Source: Candidatus Rokuibacteriota bacterium (GTDB taxonomy: Bacteria > Methylomirabilota > Methylomirabilia > Rokubacteriales > CSP1-6). Taken from it: a DNA stretch of 60,030 nt. Shown here one piece after another: positions 23,773 through 33,083 of the stretch. Within the stretch, counting starts at the first letter, position 1. Each line of letters starts with the position of its first letter. The position numbers were made by a program, and so were the translations under genes. The notes beneath the pieces were generated by a model. The model searched no databases. It saw only the letters and a program-made list of their open reading frames with translations, and was not told where the DNA came from. Where the stretch lies: the NCBI GenBank assembly GCA_016209635.1, contig JACQWC010000130.1:1-60030 (forward strand), written 5' to 3'.

Positions 23773-23915
23773 GGGAAGAACCTCCGTCCCGCTACAGCTT
23801 CAGCAACGACTCTAGATTTCCCAAGAGGATCCTGCTTCATTTACTCGATCTGAAGTTAAGGGAATCTGGTCGCTGCATTTATATCGATCCCCCCATCTTT
23901 CGTGAATAATCCAGG
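23773..23915. other. A/T-rich intergenic spacer with no gene
   Basis: This 143-bp spacer has far lower GC than its surroundings. It holds the ribosome-binding site of the coiled-coil gene and A/T-rich runs on the minus strand that could serve as a promoter. It also holds the 12-mer CCTGCTTCATTT (23831-23842), found again at 58066-58077. Confidence 0.4.
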
Positions 23916-24443
23916 CTAGAAGCTCCACTCCGAGAAGAGCTTCTGCTTGAAGACCGCCAGCTCCTCGACCGGAGCCGCGCCCTCCCGCCGCGCCAGCAGC
24001 TCGAGGACCTTGTCGTCCATGCGCTGGAGCCGGCGCGCGAGCACCTCGGCGACCGTCGCGATCAGCTTGTAGGCGGCGACGCTCTCGCCGCCCAGCAGGC
24101 GGTGGAACTGCGTCTTGGTGAGCAGGTGGAAGCGACAGTCGGTGCGCGCGCGGACGGTGGCCGAGTGCGGCTGGTCGGTGACGAGGCTCATCTCGCCGAG
24201 CACGGTGGGCGCGTCGATCGTCGCGATCGTCCGCTCGGCGCCATCGGGCCCGCGCCTCGCGATCTCCACGGTGCCCTCGACGAGGATGAGGAGGCCCATC
24301 GGCGCGTCCCCCTCGCGGAAGACGGGCGTGCCGGCCCGGGTCTCCAGGGGGACCGTCGTCCTGACGAGCTGGTCCGCCTGCTCGGCCGTCAGCCCCCGGC
24401 AGAGGACCGAGCGTACGACCTCGCGCAGCTCGGCGGCCGCCAC
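23916..24443 (-). CDS. Cyclic-nucleotide-binding domain protein without DNA-binding domain
   Basis: 175 residues. A Crp/Fnr-type cNMP-binding fold is clear: PVFREGDAPMGLLILVEGTVEI, then the phosphate-binding-cassette region GEMSLVTDQPHSATVRA. A helical tail follows with no helix-turn-helix, so it is not a Crp-type transcription factor; it may regulate a partner protein. GTG 24443 begins 2 nt after the glutamate dehydrogenase stop, so the two genes are almost certainly cotranscribed. Confidence 0.83.
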   Translation of the reverse strand: MAAAELREVVRSVLCRGLTAEQADQLVRTTVPLETRAGTPVFREGDAPMGLLILVEGTVEIARRGPDGAERTIATIDAPTVLGEMSLVTDQPHSATVRARTDCRFHLLTKTQFHRLLGGESVAAYKLIATVAEVLARRLQRMDDKVLELLARREGAAPVEELAVFKQKLFSEWSF

Positions 24444-24445
24444 CG

Positions 24446-25678
24446 TCAGACCCCCCGGAGCACGGTCGCGCGTCCGACGCGCCCGATCGCCACGATGAAC
24501 GCCGCGGTGCGGAACGAGACCTTGCGCTCCCGCACGACGCGCGCGAGCGTCGCGTACGCCTCGCGCATGTGGCGCTGGAGCTCCGCGCCGATCTGCTCCT
24601 CCTCCCACCTGAACTGTTGGATGTTCTGCACCCATTCGAAGTAGGAGACCGTGACCCCGCCGGCATTCACGAAGATGTCCGGCAGCACGGCCACCCCGCG
24701 CTCGCCCAGGATCTCGTCCGCCCGCGGGGTCGTCGGGGCGTTCGCGGCCTCGAGCACGACGCGCGCGCGGATCTCCTTCGCGTTCGCCTCGGTGATCACG
24801 CCGCCGAGCGCGGCGGGCACGAGCACGTCGACGTTGGAGACCAGCAGCTCCTCGTTGGTGATCGCGTCGCTGCCCGGGAAGCCGACGACGGACTTCGTCT
24901 TCTGGACGTGCTCGCCGAGCCGCGGGATGTCGAGGCCCTCCGGGTTGCGGATGGCGCCGCGGGCGTCGCCGACGGCCACGACCCGCGCGCCGCGCTCGTG
25001 GAGGAAGCGCGCGGCCCAGGAACCGACGTTGCCGAACCCCTGGACGGCGAAGGTCTTCCCGCGGATCTCGCCCGCACCGGCGTCCTTGAGGTATTCCTCG
25101 AGGGCCGCGACCACGCCTCGACCGGTCGCCTCCTCGCGCCCCCGCGAACCGAACAGGTCGACGGGCTTGCCCGTGACCACGGCCGGCGAGAAGCCGTGGA
25201 GCTTCGAGTACTCGTCCATGATCCACGCCATGACCTGGGCGTTCGTGTTGACGTCGGGCGCGGGGATGTCGGTGTGCGGGCCGATGATGTCGTGGATCTG
25301 CTGCACGAACCGGCGCGTGAGCCGCTCGACCTCGCGGGCCGAGAGCGTGCTCGGATCGACGGCGATCCCGCCCTTCGCCCCCCCGTAGGGGAGGTTCACC
25401 ACCGCGGTCTTCCAGGTCATGAGCGAGGCGAGGCCGAGGGCCTCGTCCATGTCCACGGTCGGGTGGTACCGGAGCCCGCCCTTCATCGGCCCGCGGCTCT
25501 TGTCGTGCTGGACCCGGTAGCCGATGAACGTGCCCAGCTCGCCGTTGTCGAGCGTGATCGAGACGTCGACCTTGACCTCGCGGAACGGCGTGACGAGCAT
25601 CTTCTCCACGCGCGCCGAGAGGTCCATCACCCGCGCCGCCTTGCGAAAGTAGTAGTTGACCTCTTCGAAGCCCGGCAT
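24446..25678 (-). CDS. Glu/Leu/Phe/Val dehydrogenase (glutamate dehydrogenase type)
   Basis: 410 residues, hexameric NAD(P)-dependent amino acid dehydrogenase. The substrate half has [12 protein letters not shown] and PYGGAKGGI with the catalytic Lys, then the PAPDVNTN segment. The nucleotide half has [10 protein letters not shown]-like [15 protein letters not shown] and EAANAPTTP. Length fits glutamate dehydrogenase. ATG 25678 is the start; TACAAT lies 12 nt upstream on the minus strand. It links carbon and nitrogen metabolism, and the adjacent cyclic-nucleotide domain may modulate it. Confidence 0.9.
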   Translation of the reverse strand: MPGFEEVNYYFRKAARVMDLSARVEKMLVTPFREVKVDVSITLDNGELGTFIGYRVQHDKSRGPMKGGLRYHPTVDMDEALGLASLMTWKTAVVNLPYGGAKGGIAVDPSTLSAREVERLTRRFVQQIHDIIGPHTDIPAPDVNTNAQVMAWIMDEYSKLHGFSPAVVTGKPVDLFGSRGREEATGRGVVAALEEYLKDAGAGEIRGKTFAVQGFGNVGSWAARFLHERGARVVAVGDARGAIRNPEGLDIPRLGEHVQKTKSVVGFPGSDAITNEELLVSNVDVLVPAALGGVITEANAKEIRARVVLEAANAPTTPRADEILGERGVAVLPDIFVNAGGVTVSYFEWVQNIQQFRWEEEQIGAELQRHMREAYATLARVVRERKVSFRTAAFIVAIGRVGRATVLRGV

Positions 25679-25690
25679 GGTTCGAGGGCG

Positions 25691-25696
25691 ATTGTA
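25691..25696 (-). promoter_or_regulatory. Candidate -10 box of the glutamate dehydrogenase gene
   Basis: TACAAT on the minus strand lies 12 nt before the ATG. No clear -35 is present. The expected transcript leader would be about 5 nt. Confidence 0.35.
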
Positions 25697-25771
25697 TGAT
25701 AGCCGCGGCCCGGGGCGCCCATTCCTACCGCCGCGCGCCACTGCCTCCGAATCGGGCAGATCCCGGCCGCT

Positions 25772-25790
25772 GCCTGCTCGGAGAGCAGGC
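25772..25790. promoter_or_regulatory. Inverted repeat in the divergent dehydrogenase/porin spacer
   Basis: GCCTGCTC (25772-25779), loop GGA, GAGCAGGC (25783-25790): an 8-bp perfect stem that extends to about 12 bp with one wobble. It sits in the 228-bp divergent spacer, which holds no gene, and could be a regulator site or a leader hairpin of the porin transcript. Confidence 0.3.
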
Positions 25791-25906
25791 GGCGCCCTCG
25801 CCGGGCGCTCTAAGGTCCTGACAAACTTGACCCGACGCCCGTGGGGCGACCGGCACAGGCCTTGCTCCACCCGAGGCGACGCCGTCCAACGATCGGGAGA
25901 GACCCC

Positions 25907-27091
25907 ATGACGCGATTCGGGACATGGATGACGGTCCTCGCACTGCTCGCCGCCACCACGACGACGGCCTACGGCCAGGCCCAGCCCGCGGAGAAGCCGA
26001 AGACCCTCCTCGAGGAGATCGCGCTCTTCGCCTACCTCGAGAACAGCTACGTCTGGAACCTCGGCCACACCGGGCGGGGCGACGTGAACGAGCTCCGCTT
26101 CTACGACTTCGACGCCGGCTGGAGCTTCAACATGGCCGAGTTCAGCGTGAAGAAGGAGCCGTCGGAGCGCTATCCCTTCGGGTTCGGGCTCGTCCTGACG
26201 GCCGGTCTGGACGCGCAGAAGAATCACGCGCTCGGCATCTTCCGCGACGACGACGACGCATTTCCGTTCCGGAACACGGCGAAGGTCGACCTCCAGGAAG
26301 CGTACGGGTCCTACAAGATCCCGGTGGGCAGCGGCCTCACCGTGAAGGCCGGAAAGTTCGTCACGCTCCTCGGCTACGAGGTGATCGAGTCGCCGCTCAA
26401 CCTGAACTTCTCCCGGTCCTTCCTGTTCGGGTTCGCGATCCCGCTGACCCACGTCGGGGCGCTCGCCTCGTACGCGTTCACGGACTGGCTCACCGTGACC
26501 GCCGGCCCGGTCGTCGGCTGGGACGTGGCCGACGACAACAACGACACCCTGTCGGTGACGGGCCAGTTCGCGCTGACGCCGCTCAAGGACCTGACGACGA
26601 ACCTCAACTGGATCGTCGGGCCCGAGCAGTTCGACAACAAGACCCACCAGCGGTTCGTGCTCGATTTCGTCGTCAACTACACCGGGATCAAGAACCTCAC
26701 GCTCGGCCTGAACCTCGACATCGGCCACGAGGAGGACGAGCCGTCGCTCGCAGCCTCGGGGACGCGCGCCGGCACGGACGCGAGCTGGTGGGGGTGGGCC
26801 GCGTACGCCGCGTACGACTGGACGGAGAAGCTGCGGACCTCGGCGCGCCTCGAGTACTTCCAGGACCCGGAGGGCGTGCGGACGCTGGCCCTCGGCGCGG
26901 GCTCGAAGGTCTCGCTCTGGGAGGTGACGGCGACGACGCAGTACAAGATCTGGAAGGGCCTCGTCGGGCGGCTCGAGTACCGTCACGACGACGCCGACGA
27001 GAAGGTGTTCAAGGTCCGGGCGCCCGGCCTCGTGCCCACCTCGAAGAGCCAGGACACGCTGACGCTCGCCCTCTACTACTCGTTCTTCTGA
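25907..27091 (+). CDS. Outer-membrane beta-barrel porin-like protein
   Basis: 394 residues. A signal peptide ([19 protein letters not shown]) directs export. The body alternates short amphipathic strands rich in Tyr, Trp and Gly with Asp/Asn-rich turns, for example [20 protein letters not shown], and ends in LALYYSFF with the terminal aromatic expected of an outer-membrane barrel. It resembles the putative porin BBP2-type family. ATG 25907 gives the signal sequence. It implies a diderm envelope; the solute is unknown. Confidence 0.85.
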   Translation: MTRFGTWMTVLALLAATTTTAYGQAQPAEKPKTLLEEIALFAYLENSYVWNLGHTGRGDVNELRFYDFDAGWSFNMAEFSVKKEPSERYPFGFGLVLTAGLDAQKNHALGIFRDDDDAFPFRNTAKVDLQEAYGSYKIPVGSGLTVKAGKFVTLLGYEVIESPLNLNFSRSFLFGFAIPLTHVGALASYAFTDWLTVTAGPVVGWDVADDNNDTLSVTGQFALTPLKDLTTNLNWIVGPEQFDNKTHQRFVLDFVVNYTGIKNLTLGLNLDIGHEEDEPSLAASGTRAGTDASWWGWAAYAAYDWTEKLRTSARLEYFQDPEGVRTLALGAGSKVSLWEVTATTQYKIWKGLVGRLEYRHDDADEKVFKVRAPGLVPTSKSQDTLTLALYYSFF

Positions 27092-27152
27092 TCGGCTTCG
27101 TCCGACCGGGGGCGTCTTGATCCCGCCGGGAGAATCCTGTATGTGAGAGGCT

Positions 27153-27557
27153 GTGACGCCAATCCGCGTGCTCATCGCCAAGGTCGGCCTCGACGGCCAC
27201 GATCGCGGCGCGAAGGTCGTCGCCCGGGTCCTCCGGGACGCGGGAATGGACGTGATCTACACGGGGCTCCACCGGACGCCCGACGAGGTCGTCGCGGCCG
27301 CCGTCCAGGAAGACGTCGACGTGCTCGGCCTCAGTCTCCTCTCCGGCGCGCACATGACGCTCGTGCCGCGCGTCCTCGACCTGCTCCGGCAGGCCCGCGC
27401 CGAGGACGTTCTTCTGATGGTCGGGGGCGTGATCCCCGACGAGGACGTGCCCGTTCTCCGTCGCATGGGCGTGAGCGAGGTCGTGCTGCAAGACACGCCG
27501 CCCGAGACCATCGTCAATCGCGTCCGCGATCTCGTCGCGACCCGCGAGCGGCGGTAG
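27153..27557 (+). CDS. B12-binding small subunit of an acyl-CoA mutase (2-hydroxyisobutyryl-CoA mutase-type)
   Basis: 134 residues, the free-standing cobalamin-binding domain. The base-off/His-on motif is [10 protein letters not shown] near residue 10, with the cobalt-coordinating His, followed by [11 protein letters not shown] and [13 protein letters not shown] 27153 is the start. The size equals that of HcmB, the small subunit of 2-hydroxyisobutyryl-CoA mutase. The large subunit is encoded 1.5 kb downstream behind a CoA ligase gene on the same strand, so the three genes probably form one operon. Confidence 0.85.
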   Translation: MTPIRVLIAKVGLDGHDRGAKVVARVLRDAGMDVIYTGLHRTPDEVVAAAVQEDVDVLGLSLLSGAHMTLVPRVLDLLRQARAEDVLLMVGGVIPDEDVPVLRRMGVSEVVLQDTPPETIVNRVRDLVATRERR

Positions 27558-27562
27558 CGCCG

Positions 27563-29014
27563 GTGGCCGCCATCGACCTCGCGGCCCTCGCGCGCTCGCG
27601 GGGCGTCGATCTCACCGTCTGGCCGCCGCGGTACGATCCTGCCTACCGTCCCGACCCCGGGGCCGAGTGGTGGCTGCCCGAGGTCGAGTGCGCGCCGCCC
27701 GCCGCGCGCGACGAGCTCGTCCTCGCGAAGCTCCAGGCGCAGCTCGGCTGGGCGTGGGAGCGGAGCCCGTTCTACCGCCGGAAGTGGCAGCAGGCGGGCG
27801 TCTCGCCCGCGGCGCTGAAGACCCTCGCCGATCTCGCGCGGTTTCCCGTGGTCCAGAAGGCCGAGCTGCGCGACGCCCAGGCCGCGCATGCGCCGTTCGG
27901 CGACTACCTCTGTGTCGAGCCGGGCGAGGTCGCGCGGATCCACGGCACCAGCGGGACGACCGGGCGACCCACCGTTTTCGGCGTGGGACGCGACGACTGG
28001 GAGCGGATCGGCGAGGCCCACGCGCGCATCCTCTGGGGCGCCGGCATCCGCCCGGACGACCGGGTGATGATCTGCTCGTTCTTCAGCCTCTACATGGGCT
28101 CGTGGGGCGCCCTCAAGGGCGGCGAGCGGCTGGGCGCGACGGTCTTCCCCTTCGGCGCCGGGGTCGCCGGCCAGACGGCCATGGCCGTGCACTGGGCGCA
28201 GGACCTGAGCCCGTCGGCGTTCTACGGCACGCCCTCCTACGCCCTCCACTTCGCGGCCGCGGCGCGGCGGGAGGGCTTCGACCCGCGGAGCTTCGGCTTC
28301 CGGGTCCTCTTCTTCTCCGGGGAGCCCGGCGCCGGCATCCCCGCCACGCGACGGCTGATCGAGGAGACCTTCGGCGGCATCTGCGTCGACATGGGCAGCA
28401 TGGCGGAGATGAGCCCGTGGATGACGAACGCGGAGTGCCGGCACCGCACCGGCATGCACCTCTGGCAGGACCTCGTGTACACGGAGGTCTGCGATCCCGA
28501 GACCTTCCAGCCGGTGGAGTTCGGCCGCGAGGGGACGCCCGTCTACACGCACCTCGAGCGGACGTCGCAGCCGATGATCCGTCTCGTGTCGGGCGACCTC
28601 GCGCGCTGGATCGGGGACCCCTGCCCCTGTGGCCGCACCTATCCGCGGCTGCCCGACGGTCTCTACGGCCGCATCGACGACATGTTCATCGTCCGCGGGG
28701 AGAACATCTACCCGAGCGCCATCGAGGACACGCTGCGCGCGATCGACGGCTTCGGCGGCGAGTTCCGCGTCATCATCTCGCGCCGCGAGGCGATGGACGA
28801 GCTGCTCGTCCGCGCCGAGTACGCGGCCACCCACGCCGATCCGGGAGCCCGGGAGGCGCTCCGGGCGACGATGGGCGAGCGGCTGCGCCTGCGCCTCGGC
28901 GTCCGCCCGGTGCTGGACCTCGTTCCCGCGGGGACGCTTCCGGGGACGGAGTTCAAGGCGCGCCGGGTGGTCGACGACCGCGACCTCTACCGCCGGACCC
29001 TCGGCTCCGCCTGA
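27563..29014 (+). CDS. PaaK-type CoA ligase (phenylacetate-CoA ligase family)
   Basis: 483-residue AMP-forming acyl-CoA synthetase of the PaaK branch. The P-loop-like motif is IHGTSGTTGRPTVFGV near residue 131; other hallmarks are VFPFGAGVAGQTAM, FFSGEPGAG, CPCGRTYPRL with two Cys, and DDMFIVRGENIYPSAIED, the hinge. GTG 27563 lies 5 nt after the B12-subunit stop. Its place between the two mutase subunits suggests it activates the acid that the mutase then isomerises, perhaps 2-hydroxyisobutyrate, though the family mostly handles aryl acids. Confidence 0.82.
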   Translation: MAAIDLAALARSRGVDLTVWPPRYDPAYRPDPGAEWWLPEVECAPPAARDELVLAKLQAQLGWAWERSPFYRRKWQQAGVSPAALKTLADLARFPVVQKAELRDAQAAHAPFGDYLCVEPGEVARIHGTSGTTGRPTVFGVGRDDWERIGEAHARILWGAGIRPDDRVMICSFFSLYMGSWGALKGGERLGATVFPFGAGVAGQTAMAVHWAQDLSPSAFYGTPSYALHFAAAARREGFDPRSFGFRVLFFSGEPGAGIPATRRLIEETFGGICVDMGSMAEMSPWMTNAECRHRTGMHLWQDLVYTEVCDPETFQPVEFGREGTPVYTHLERTSQPMIRLVSGDLARWIGDPCPCGRTYPRLPDGLYGRIDDMFIVRGENIYPSAIEDTLRAIDGFGGEFRVIISRREAMDELLVRAEYAATHADPGAREALRATMGERLRLRLGVRPVLDLVPAGTLPGTEFKARRVVDDRDLYRRTLGSA

Positions 29015-29100
29015 GACGGGGAGCCGGCGTATGATCGAGGCGACCGAGCCTCGGGCCCGCGCGCGCCCGACCCGCGCCGCCGGCCCAGGAGGGACATCAC

Positions 29101-30783
29101 ATGTTTGACCGGGAGGCGATCGAGCGGATCGCGGCGCTCCGGCGCCAGTGGGAGGCGAACGAGCTCCACGAGTTCCTCGAGCGCCAGCCGGAGGCCCGGG
29201 GCGAGTACCGGACGGGATCCGGGCTGCCGGTCCAGCGCGTCTACACGCCCGAAGACATCGCGTCCACCCCGTTCGAGGAGATCGGCCTGCCGGGACGCTA
29301 TCCCTTCACGCGCGGGCCCTATCCCACGATGTACCGCGGCCGACTCTGGACCATGCGACAGATCGCCGGCTTCGGCACGGGCAGCGACACCAACCGGCGC
29401 TTCCGCTACCTGATCGAGCACGGGCAGACGGGCCTCTCCGTGGACTTCGACATGCCGACGCTGATGGGGCTCGACTCCGACGACCCACGCTCGCTCGGCG
29501 AGGTCGGCCGCGAGGGGGTCGCGGTCGACACGCTCGACGACGTGGAGGCCCTCTTCGAGGCCATCGATCTCGAGCGGATCTCCGTGTCGATGACGATCAA
29601 CCCGACCGCCTTCATCCTCCTGGCGATGTACGTCGCGCTCGCCCAGGGACGCGGCAACGACCTGAACAAGCTGTCCGGCACGGTCCAGGCGGACATCCTG
29701 AAGGAGTACGTGGCGCAGAAGGAGTGGATTTTCCCGATCCGGCCGTCACTCCGACTCGTCCGCGACATGATCGTCTTCTCCGCCGAGAACCTGGCGCGGT
29801 ACAACCCCATCAACATCAGCGGCTATCACATCTCGGAGGCGGGCGCGACGTCCGTCCAGGAGCTGGCCTTCACGATGGCGAACGCCGTCGCCTACGTCGA
29901 GGAGGTGGCGCGGACCGGCGTGCCGGTCGACCGCTTCGCGCCGCGGCTCGCCTTCTACTTCGTCGCGCAGGCCGACTTCTTCGAGGAGATCGCGAAGTTC
30001 CGCGCCGCGCGGCGGATCTGGGCGAAGCTCATGCGGGAGCGGTTCGGCGCCACGAAGCCCGAGTCGATGCGCCTTCGCTTCCACTGCCAGACGGCCGCCA
30101 TCACGCTGACCAAGGCGCAGCCGCTCAACAACATCGTGCGCACCGCGATCCAGGCGCTCTCGGCAATCCTCGGCGGTGCTCAGTCGCTCCACACCAACGG
30201 GCTCGACGAGGCCTACGCCATCCCGTCGGAGGAGGCGATGAAGGTCGCGTTGCGGACGCAGCAGATCCTCGCGGAGGAGACGCGGGTGACCGGCGTCGTC
30301 GATCCACTCGGCGGCTCCTACTACGTCGAGGCGCTGACGAACCGCGTCGAGGCGGAGGTCTTCGACATCCTCCGGAAGGTGGACGCGATGGGCGGGACCA
30401 TCCGGGCCATCGAGGAGGGCTACTTCCAGCGGGAGATCGCCGACTCGGCGTACGACTTCGCCCGCCGCAAGGCGTCCGGCGCCGAGACCGTGATCGGGGT
30501 GAACAAGTTCGTCGAGCCCGCGGAGCCCGCGCCGCTCGAGATTCACCGCGTCCCGCTGGAGGTCGAGGCGCGCCAGGTGGCGCGGCTGGCAGAGGTCCGC
30601 CGGCGGCGGGACGGGACCCGGGTGGCGACGCTGCTGGACCGGCTCGAGTCCCTGGCCCGCGACCCCGCGGCCAACCTGATGCCGGTGACGGTCGAGCTGG
30701 TCAGGGCGCGCGCGACGCTCGGGGAGATCGTCGCCCGGCTCCGGCAGGTCTGGGGGGCTTACGCGGAGACGCCCGCGTTCTGA
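29101..30783 (+). CDS. hcmA: Acyl-CoA mutase large subunit with 2-hydroxyisobutyryl-CoA mutase signature
   Basis: 560-residue TIM-barrel subunit of a B12-dependent acyl-CoA mutase, lacking its own cobalamin domain, like HcmA (about 562) and unlike one-piece methylmalonyl-CoA mutase. Three substrate-pocket positions differ from methylmalonyl-CoA mutase: Ile88 in [10 protein letters not shown] (Tyr89 in the Propionibacterium enzyme), Asp115 in [10 protein letters not shown] (Ala116), and Gln206 in [11 protein letters not shown] (Arg207). These match Ile90, Asp117 and Gln208 of Aquincola HcmA, which interconverts 2-hydroxyisobutyryl-CoA and 3-hydroxybutyryl-CoA. GGAGGG precedes ATG 29101. The GTPase chaperone usually linked to such mutases is not seen nearby. 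Confidence 0.85.
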   Translation: MFDREAIERIAALRRQWEANELHEFLERQPEARGEYRTGSGLPVQRVYTPEDIASTPFEEIGLPGRYPFTRGPYPTMYRGRLWTMRQIAGFGTGSDTNRRFRYLIEHGQTGLSVDFDMPTLMGLDSDDPRSLGEVGREGVAVDTLDDVEALFEAIDLERISVSMTINPTAFILLAMYVALAQGRGNDLNKLSGTVQADILKEYVAQKEWIFPIRPSLRLVRDMIVFSAENLARYNPINISGYHISEAGATSVQELAFTMANAVAYVEEVARTGVPVDRFAPRLAFYFVAQADFFEEIAKFRAARRIWAKLMRERFGATKPESMRLRFHCQTAAITLTKAQPLNNIVRTAIQALSAILGGAQSLHTNGLDEAYAIPSEEAMKVALRTQQILAEETRVTGVVDPLGGSYYVEALTNRVEAEVFDILRKVDAMGGTIRAIEEGYFQREIADSAYDFARRKASGAETVIGVNKFVEPAEPAPLEIHRVPLEVEARQVARLAEVRRRRDGTRVATLLDRLESLARDPAANLMPVTVELVRARATLGEIVARLRQVWGAYAETPAF

Positions 30784-30808
30784 GGGCGGCCAGCGGCCAC
30801 CGACGAGC

Positions 30809-31125
30809 GGCCGGATCGACATCCTCGTGAACAACGCCGCGCGCTTCGCCACCCTGCGGCCCCGGCCCTTCGACGCGATCCCGGAGGCGGAGCGGGACCG
30901 CGTGATGGCCGTGAACGTGAAGGGCATCTGGCGGTGATCGGGCTGACGCGCGCGCTCGCCCGCGAGCTCGGGGAGCCACGGGATCGAGGTGAACGCGGTC
31001 GCGCCGGGCCTGACGCTGAGCGACACCCTCCGCCGGAACCCCGCGATGGCGGGCTTCCAGGCCAGGGCGGTCCTCGAGTCGCACGCCTTCAAGCGCGACG
31101 CCGTGCCCGAGGACGTGGGGGGACG
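30809..31125 (+). pseudogene. Short-chain dehydrogenase/reductase remnant
   Basis: Pieces of one SDR gene lie in different frames: GRIDILVNNAARFATL to VMAVNVKGIWR (ending at a TGA about 30937), then VIGLTRALARELG, then GIEVNAVAPGLTLSDTL to KRDAVPEDVGG. The N-terminal nucleotide-binding part and the stretch with the catalytic YxxxK are missing, and at least one frameshift occurs near 30980. It is a dead gene fragment downstream of the mutase. Confidence 0.8.
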
Positions 31126-31129
31126 ATTC

Positions 31130-31426
31130 CATCCTTGCCCTCCTCGGCGTGCCCTCGTCCTCGGCACCTTCATGGACGGCTTCTCGATGATGGTGACGAC
31201 GATCCCGGTGATCCTGCCCATCCTCAAGACCCAGAACGTCGATCTCGTGTGGTTCGGGGTGATCGCCACGATCCTGACTGAGACGGCGCTGATCTCGCCG
31301 CCCGAAGGCCTGAACGTCTACGTGAGCGTGATACCATTCTTCGTCATGATGATCGTCGCCAGCGTCATCCTGATGGTCTTCCCGCAGATCGCGCTCTTGC
31401 TCCCCACCACGATGAAGGGGAACTGA
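31130..31426 (+). pseudogene. TRAP transporter large permease (DctM) C-terminal remnant
   Basis: The frame encodes LGTFMDGFSMMVTTIPVILPI, then WFGVIATILTETALISPPEGLNVYV, and ends VASVILMVFPQIALLLP before the stop at 31426. This is the last part of a TRAP DctM subunit; the first 300 or so residues are absent, and the usual stretch between LNVYV and the last helix is shortened. It is joined directly to the SDR remnant, so a deletion probably fused the two. Confidence 0.8.
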
Positions 31427-31447
31427 GGCGACCGCGGCGCGAAGCCC

Positions 31448-32581
31448 GTGGTGACCGGCACCGGGCTGACGGGCACGGTGCGGGCGGCGGTCCTGGTCCG
31501 GCCGCGGACGATCGAAATCCGCGAGCTCCCCCTGCCCCCGCTCGGCCCCGACGACGGGCTGCTGCGCGTCGAGGCCTGCGGGATCTGCGGCACCGACTAC
31601 GAGCAGTACGAGGGCGACGTGCCGCCCCACGACTACTACACGCCCTTCCCCGTGATCCCCGGTCACGAGCCGCTCGGCGTGATCGCCGCCATCGGCGCGC
31701 GGGCGCGCGAGCGCTGGGGCGTGGACGTCGGCGACCGGGTGGCCGTACGCTCGGGCTACGGCTGCGGGCGCTGCGAGGCGTGCGCACGCTCCGAGCCCCG
31801 GTCGTGCCGGGTGCGCGGCGGGACCTACGGCTTCACCGACGTGGGTAAGCCGCCGTCGCTCTGGGGCGGCTACGCCGACTATATGTACCTCGCGCCGCTC
31901 TCCGTCGTGCGCCGAATCGACCGGGCGCTGCCGGCGGAAGTGGCCGTGATGTTCAACCCCCTCGCCGCCGGGATCTCTTGGGCGGCCTCGGTGCCCCGCA
32001 CCCGCCCCGGCGACCGCGTCGCCATCCTGGGACCGGGTCAGCGCGGCCTCTGCGCCGTGGTCGCGGCGCGCGAGGCCGGCGCGGCCCAGGTCATCGTCAC
32101 CGGGCTCGGCCGCGACGCCCACAAGCTCCGGCTGGCGCGTGACCTTGGCGCCGACCTCGCCATCGACGTGGAGCGCGAGGACGTGGTGGCGCGCGTGCGC
32201 GAAACGACCGGCGGCGGCGCCGACGTCGTGGTCGACACCACGCCGCTAGCGCCCGAGTCCGTCGCGCAGGCGGTGGCGATGGCGGCGCGGCGCGCGCGCA
32301 TCGTGCTCGCCGGGCTCAAGGGACGCCGCGCCACGCCGGGCTTCTTTTCCGACGACGTCGTCTACAAGGAGCTGAGCCTGCAGGGCGTGCTCGGCATGCC
32401 CTACGAGGACTTCGAGCGGGCGGTGGAAATCCTCGAGTCGCGCCGGTACCCGTTCGAGAAGCTCCACACGCACTCGTTCCCCGTCGAGCAGGCCGAGCAG
32501 GCGATCCGCACGCTGGCGAGCGGCGCCGGGGGCGCCATCCACGTCGCGATTGTCCCCGGCGCGCCGCCGCAGGCGGCCTGA
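31448..32581 (+). CDS. Zinc-dependent medium-chain alcohol dehydrogenase
   Basis: 377 residues, MDR superfamily. Catalytic zinc ligands are in GICGTDYEQYEG and VIPGHEPLG; the four structural-zinc Cys are in YGCGRCEACARSEPRSC. The NAD(P) fold shows AILGPGQRGLCAVVAA. It resembles threonine or sorbitol dehydrogenase-like members; the substrate is not identified. GTG 31448 follows the TRAP remnant by 21 nt. The C-terminal region is complete. Confidence 0.87.
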   Translation: MVTGTGLTGTVRAAVLVRPRTIEIRELPLPPLGPDDGLLRVEACGICGTDYEQYEGDVPPHDYYTPFPVIPGHEPLGVIAAIGARARERWGVDVGDRVAVRSGYGCGRCEACARSEPRSCRVRGGTYGFTDVGKPPSLWGGYADYMYLAPLSVVRRIDRALPAEVAVMFNPLAAGISWAASVPRTRPGDRVAILGPGQRGLCAVVAAREAGAAQVIVTGLGRDAHKLRLARDLGADLAIDVEREDVVARVRETTGGGADVVVDTTPLAPESVAQAVAMAARRARIVLAGLKGRRATPGFFSDDVVYKELSLQGVLGMPYEDFERAVEILESRRYPFEKLHTHSFPVEQAEQAIRTLASGAGGAIHVAIVPGAPPQAA

Positions 32582-32623
32582 GCCGCGCCGCGAGACCGTC
32601 GGCGCCCTGATCGCCTCGCCACT

Positions 32624-33061
32624 TCAGCTCGCGCGACCCGGTCCAGGCTCCCCGCGCGCGCGCCGGAAGCGCGGCAGCGTGACCTCCGGCGTGACGTCGT
32701 CGAAGACGACCTCGACGGGCAACCCGACGCGGATCTTTTCGTTCGGGACGTCCACCAGATTCGCGGTGAGCCGGGGCCCTTCCTCGAGCTCGACCTGGAC
32801 GACGTGGTAGGGAATTTCGTCGGCGAACGACGGGAAGTACGGCTTGTGGAAGACCACCCACGTCGTGACCGTGCCCCGCCCGCTGACCGGCGTCCACGCG
32901 AAGCGGTCGGACAGGCAGTCGGGGCAGACGGGGCTCGGCGGGTAGCGGAACCGCCCGCACGCCGCACAGCGCTGCAGGGAGAGCTCGTGGCGGCGCACCG
33001 CTTCCCAGAAGTCCTGGTTATCGGGCGTGATCCTCGGCAGCGGCTTCGCGTATCCGCTCAT
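32624..33061 (-). CDS. DUF35 zinc-ribbon/OB-fold protein, thiolase partner
   Basis: 145 residues. The N-terminal rubredoxin-like zinc ribbon RCAACGRFRYPPSPVCPDC has two CxxC pairs, and the OB fold follows (GTVTTWVVFHKPYFPSF). Such proteins form complexes with thiolases or SCP2-type aldolases and may bind acyl-CoA. ATG 33061 starts 22 nt downstream of the thiolase gene, so the two are one unit. Confidence 0.87.
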   Translation of the reverse strand: MSGYAKPLPRITPDNQDFWEAVRRHELSLQRCAACGRFRYPPSPVCPDCLSDRFAWTPVSGRGTVTTWVVFHKPYFPSFADEIPYHVVQVELEEGPRLTANLVDVPNEKIRVGLPVEVVFDDVTPEVTLPRFRRARGEPGPGRAS

Positions 33062-33083
33062 CGTCGGCGCCCTTGGGGTCCTT

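Noticed and set aside
24446-27181. Extension of glutamate dehydrogenase to a 911-residue protein
   Set aside because: The upstream half is antisense to the porin gene; the dehydrogenase begins naturally at ATG 25678.
29101-30783. Plain methylmalonyl-CoA mutase assignment
   Set aside because: Tyr89, Ala116 and Arg207 equivalents are all replaced with the 2-hydroxyisobutyryl-CoA mutase residues.
30935-30937. Second possible selenocysteine UGA, in the SDR remnant
   Set aside because: It lies where the SDR sequence is deleted and frameshifted, no Cys is expected there, and the gene is a fragment.
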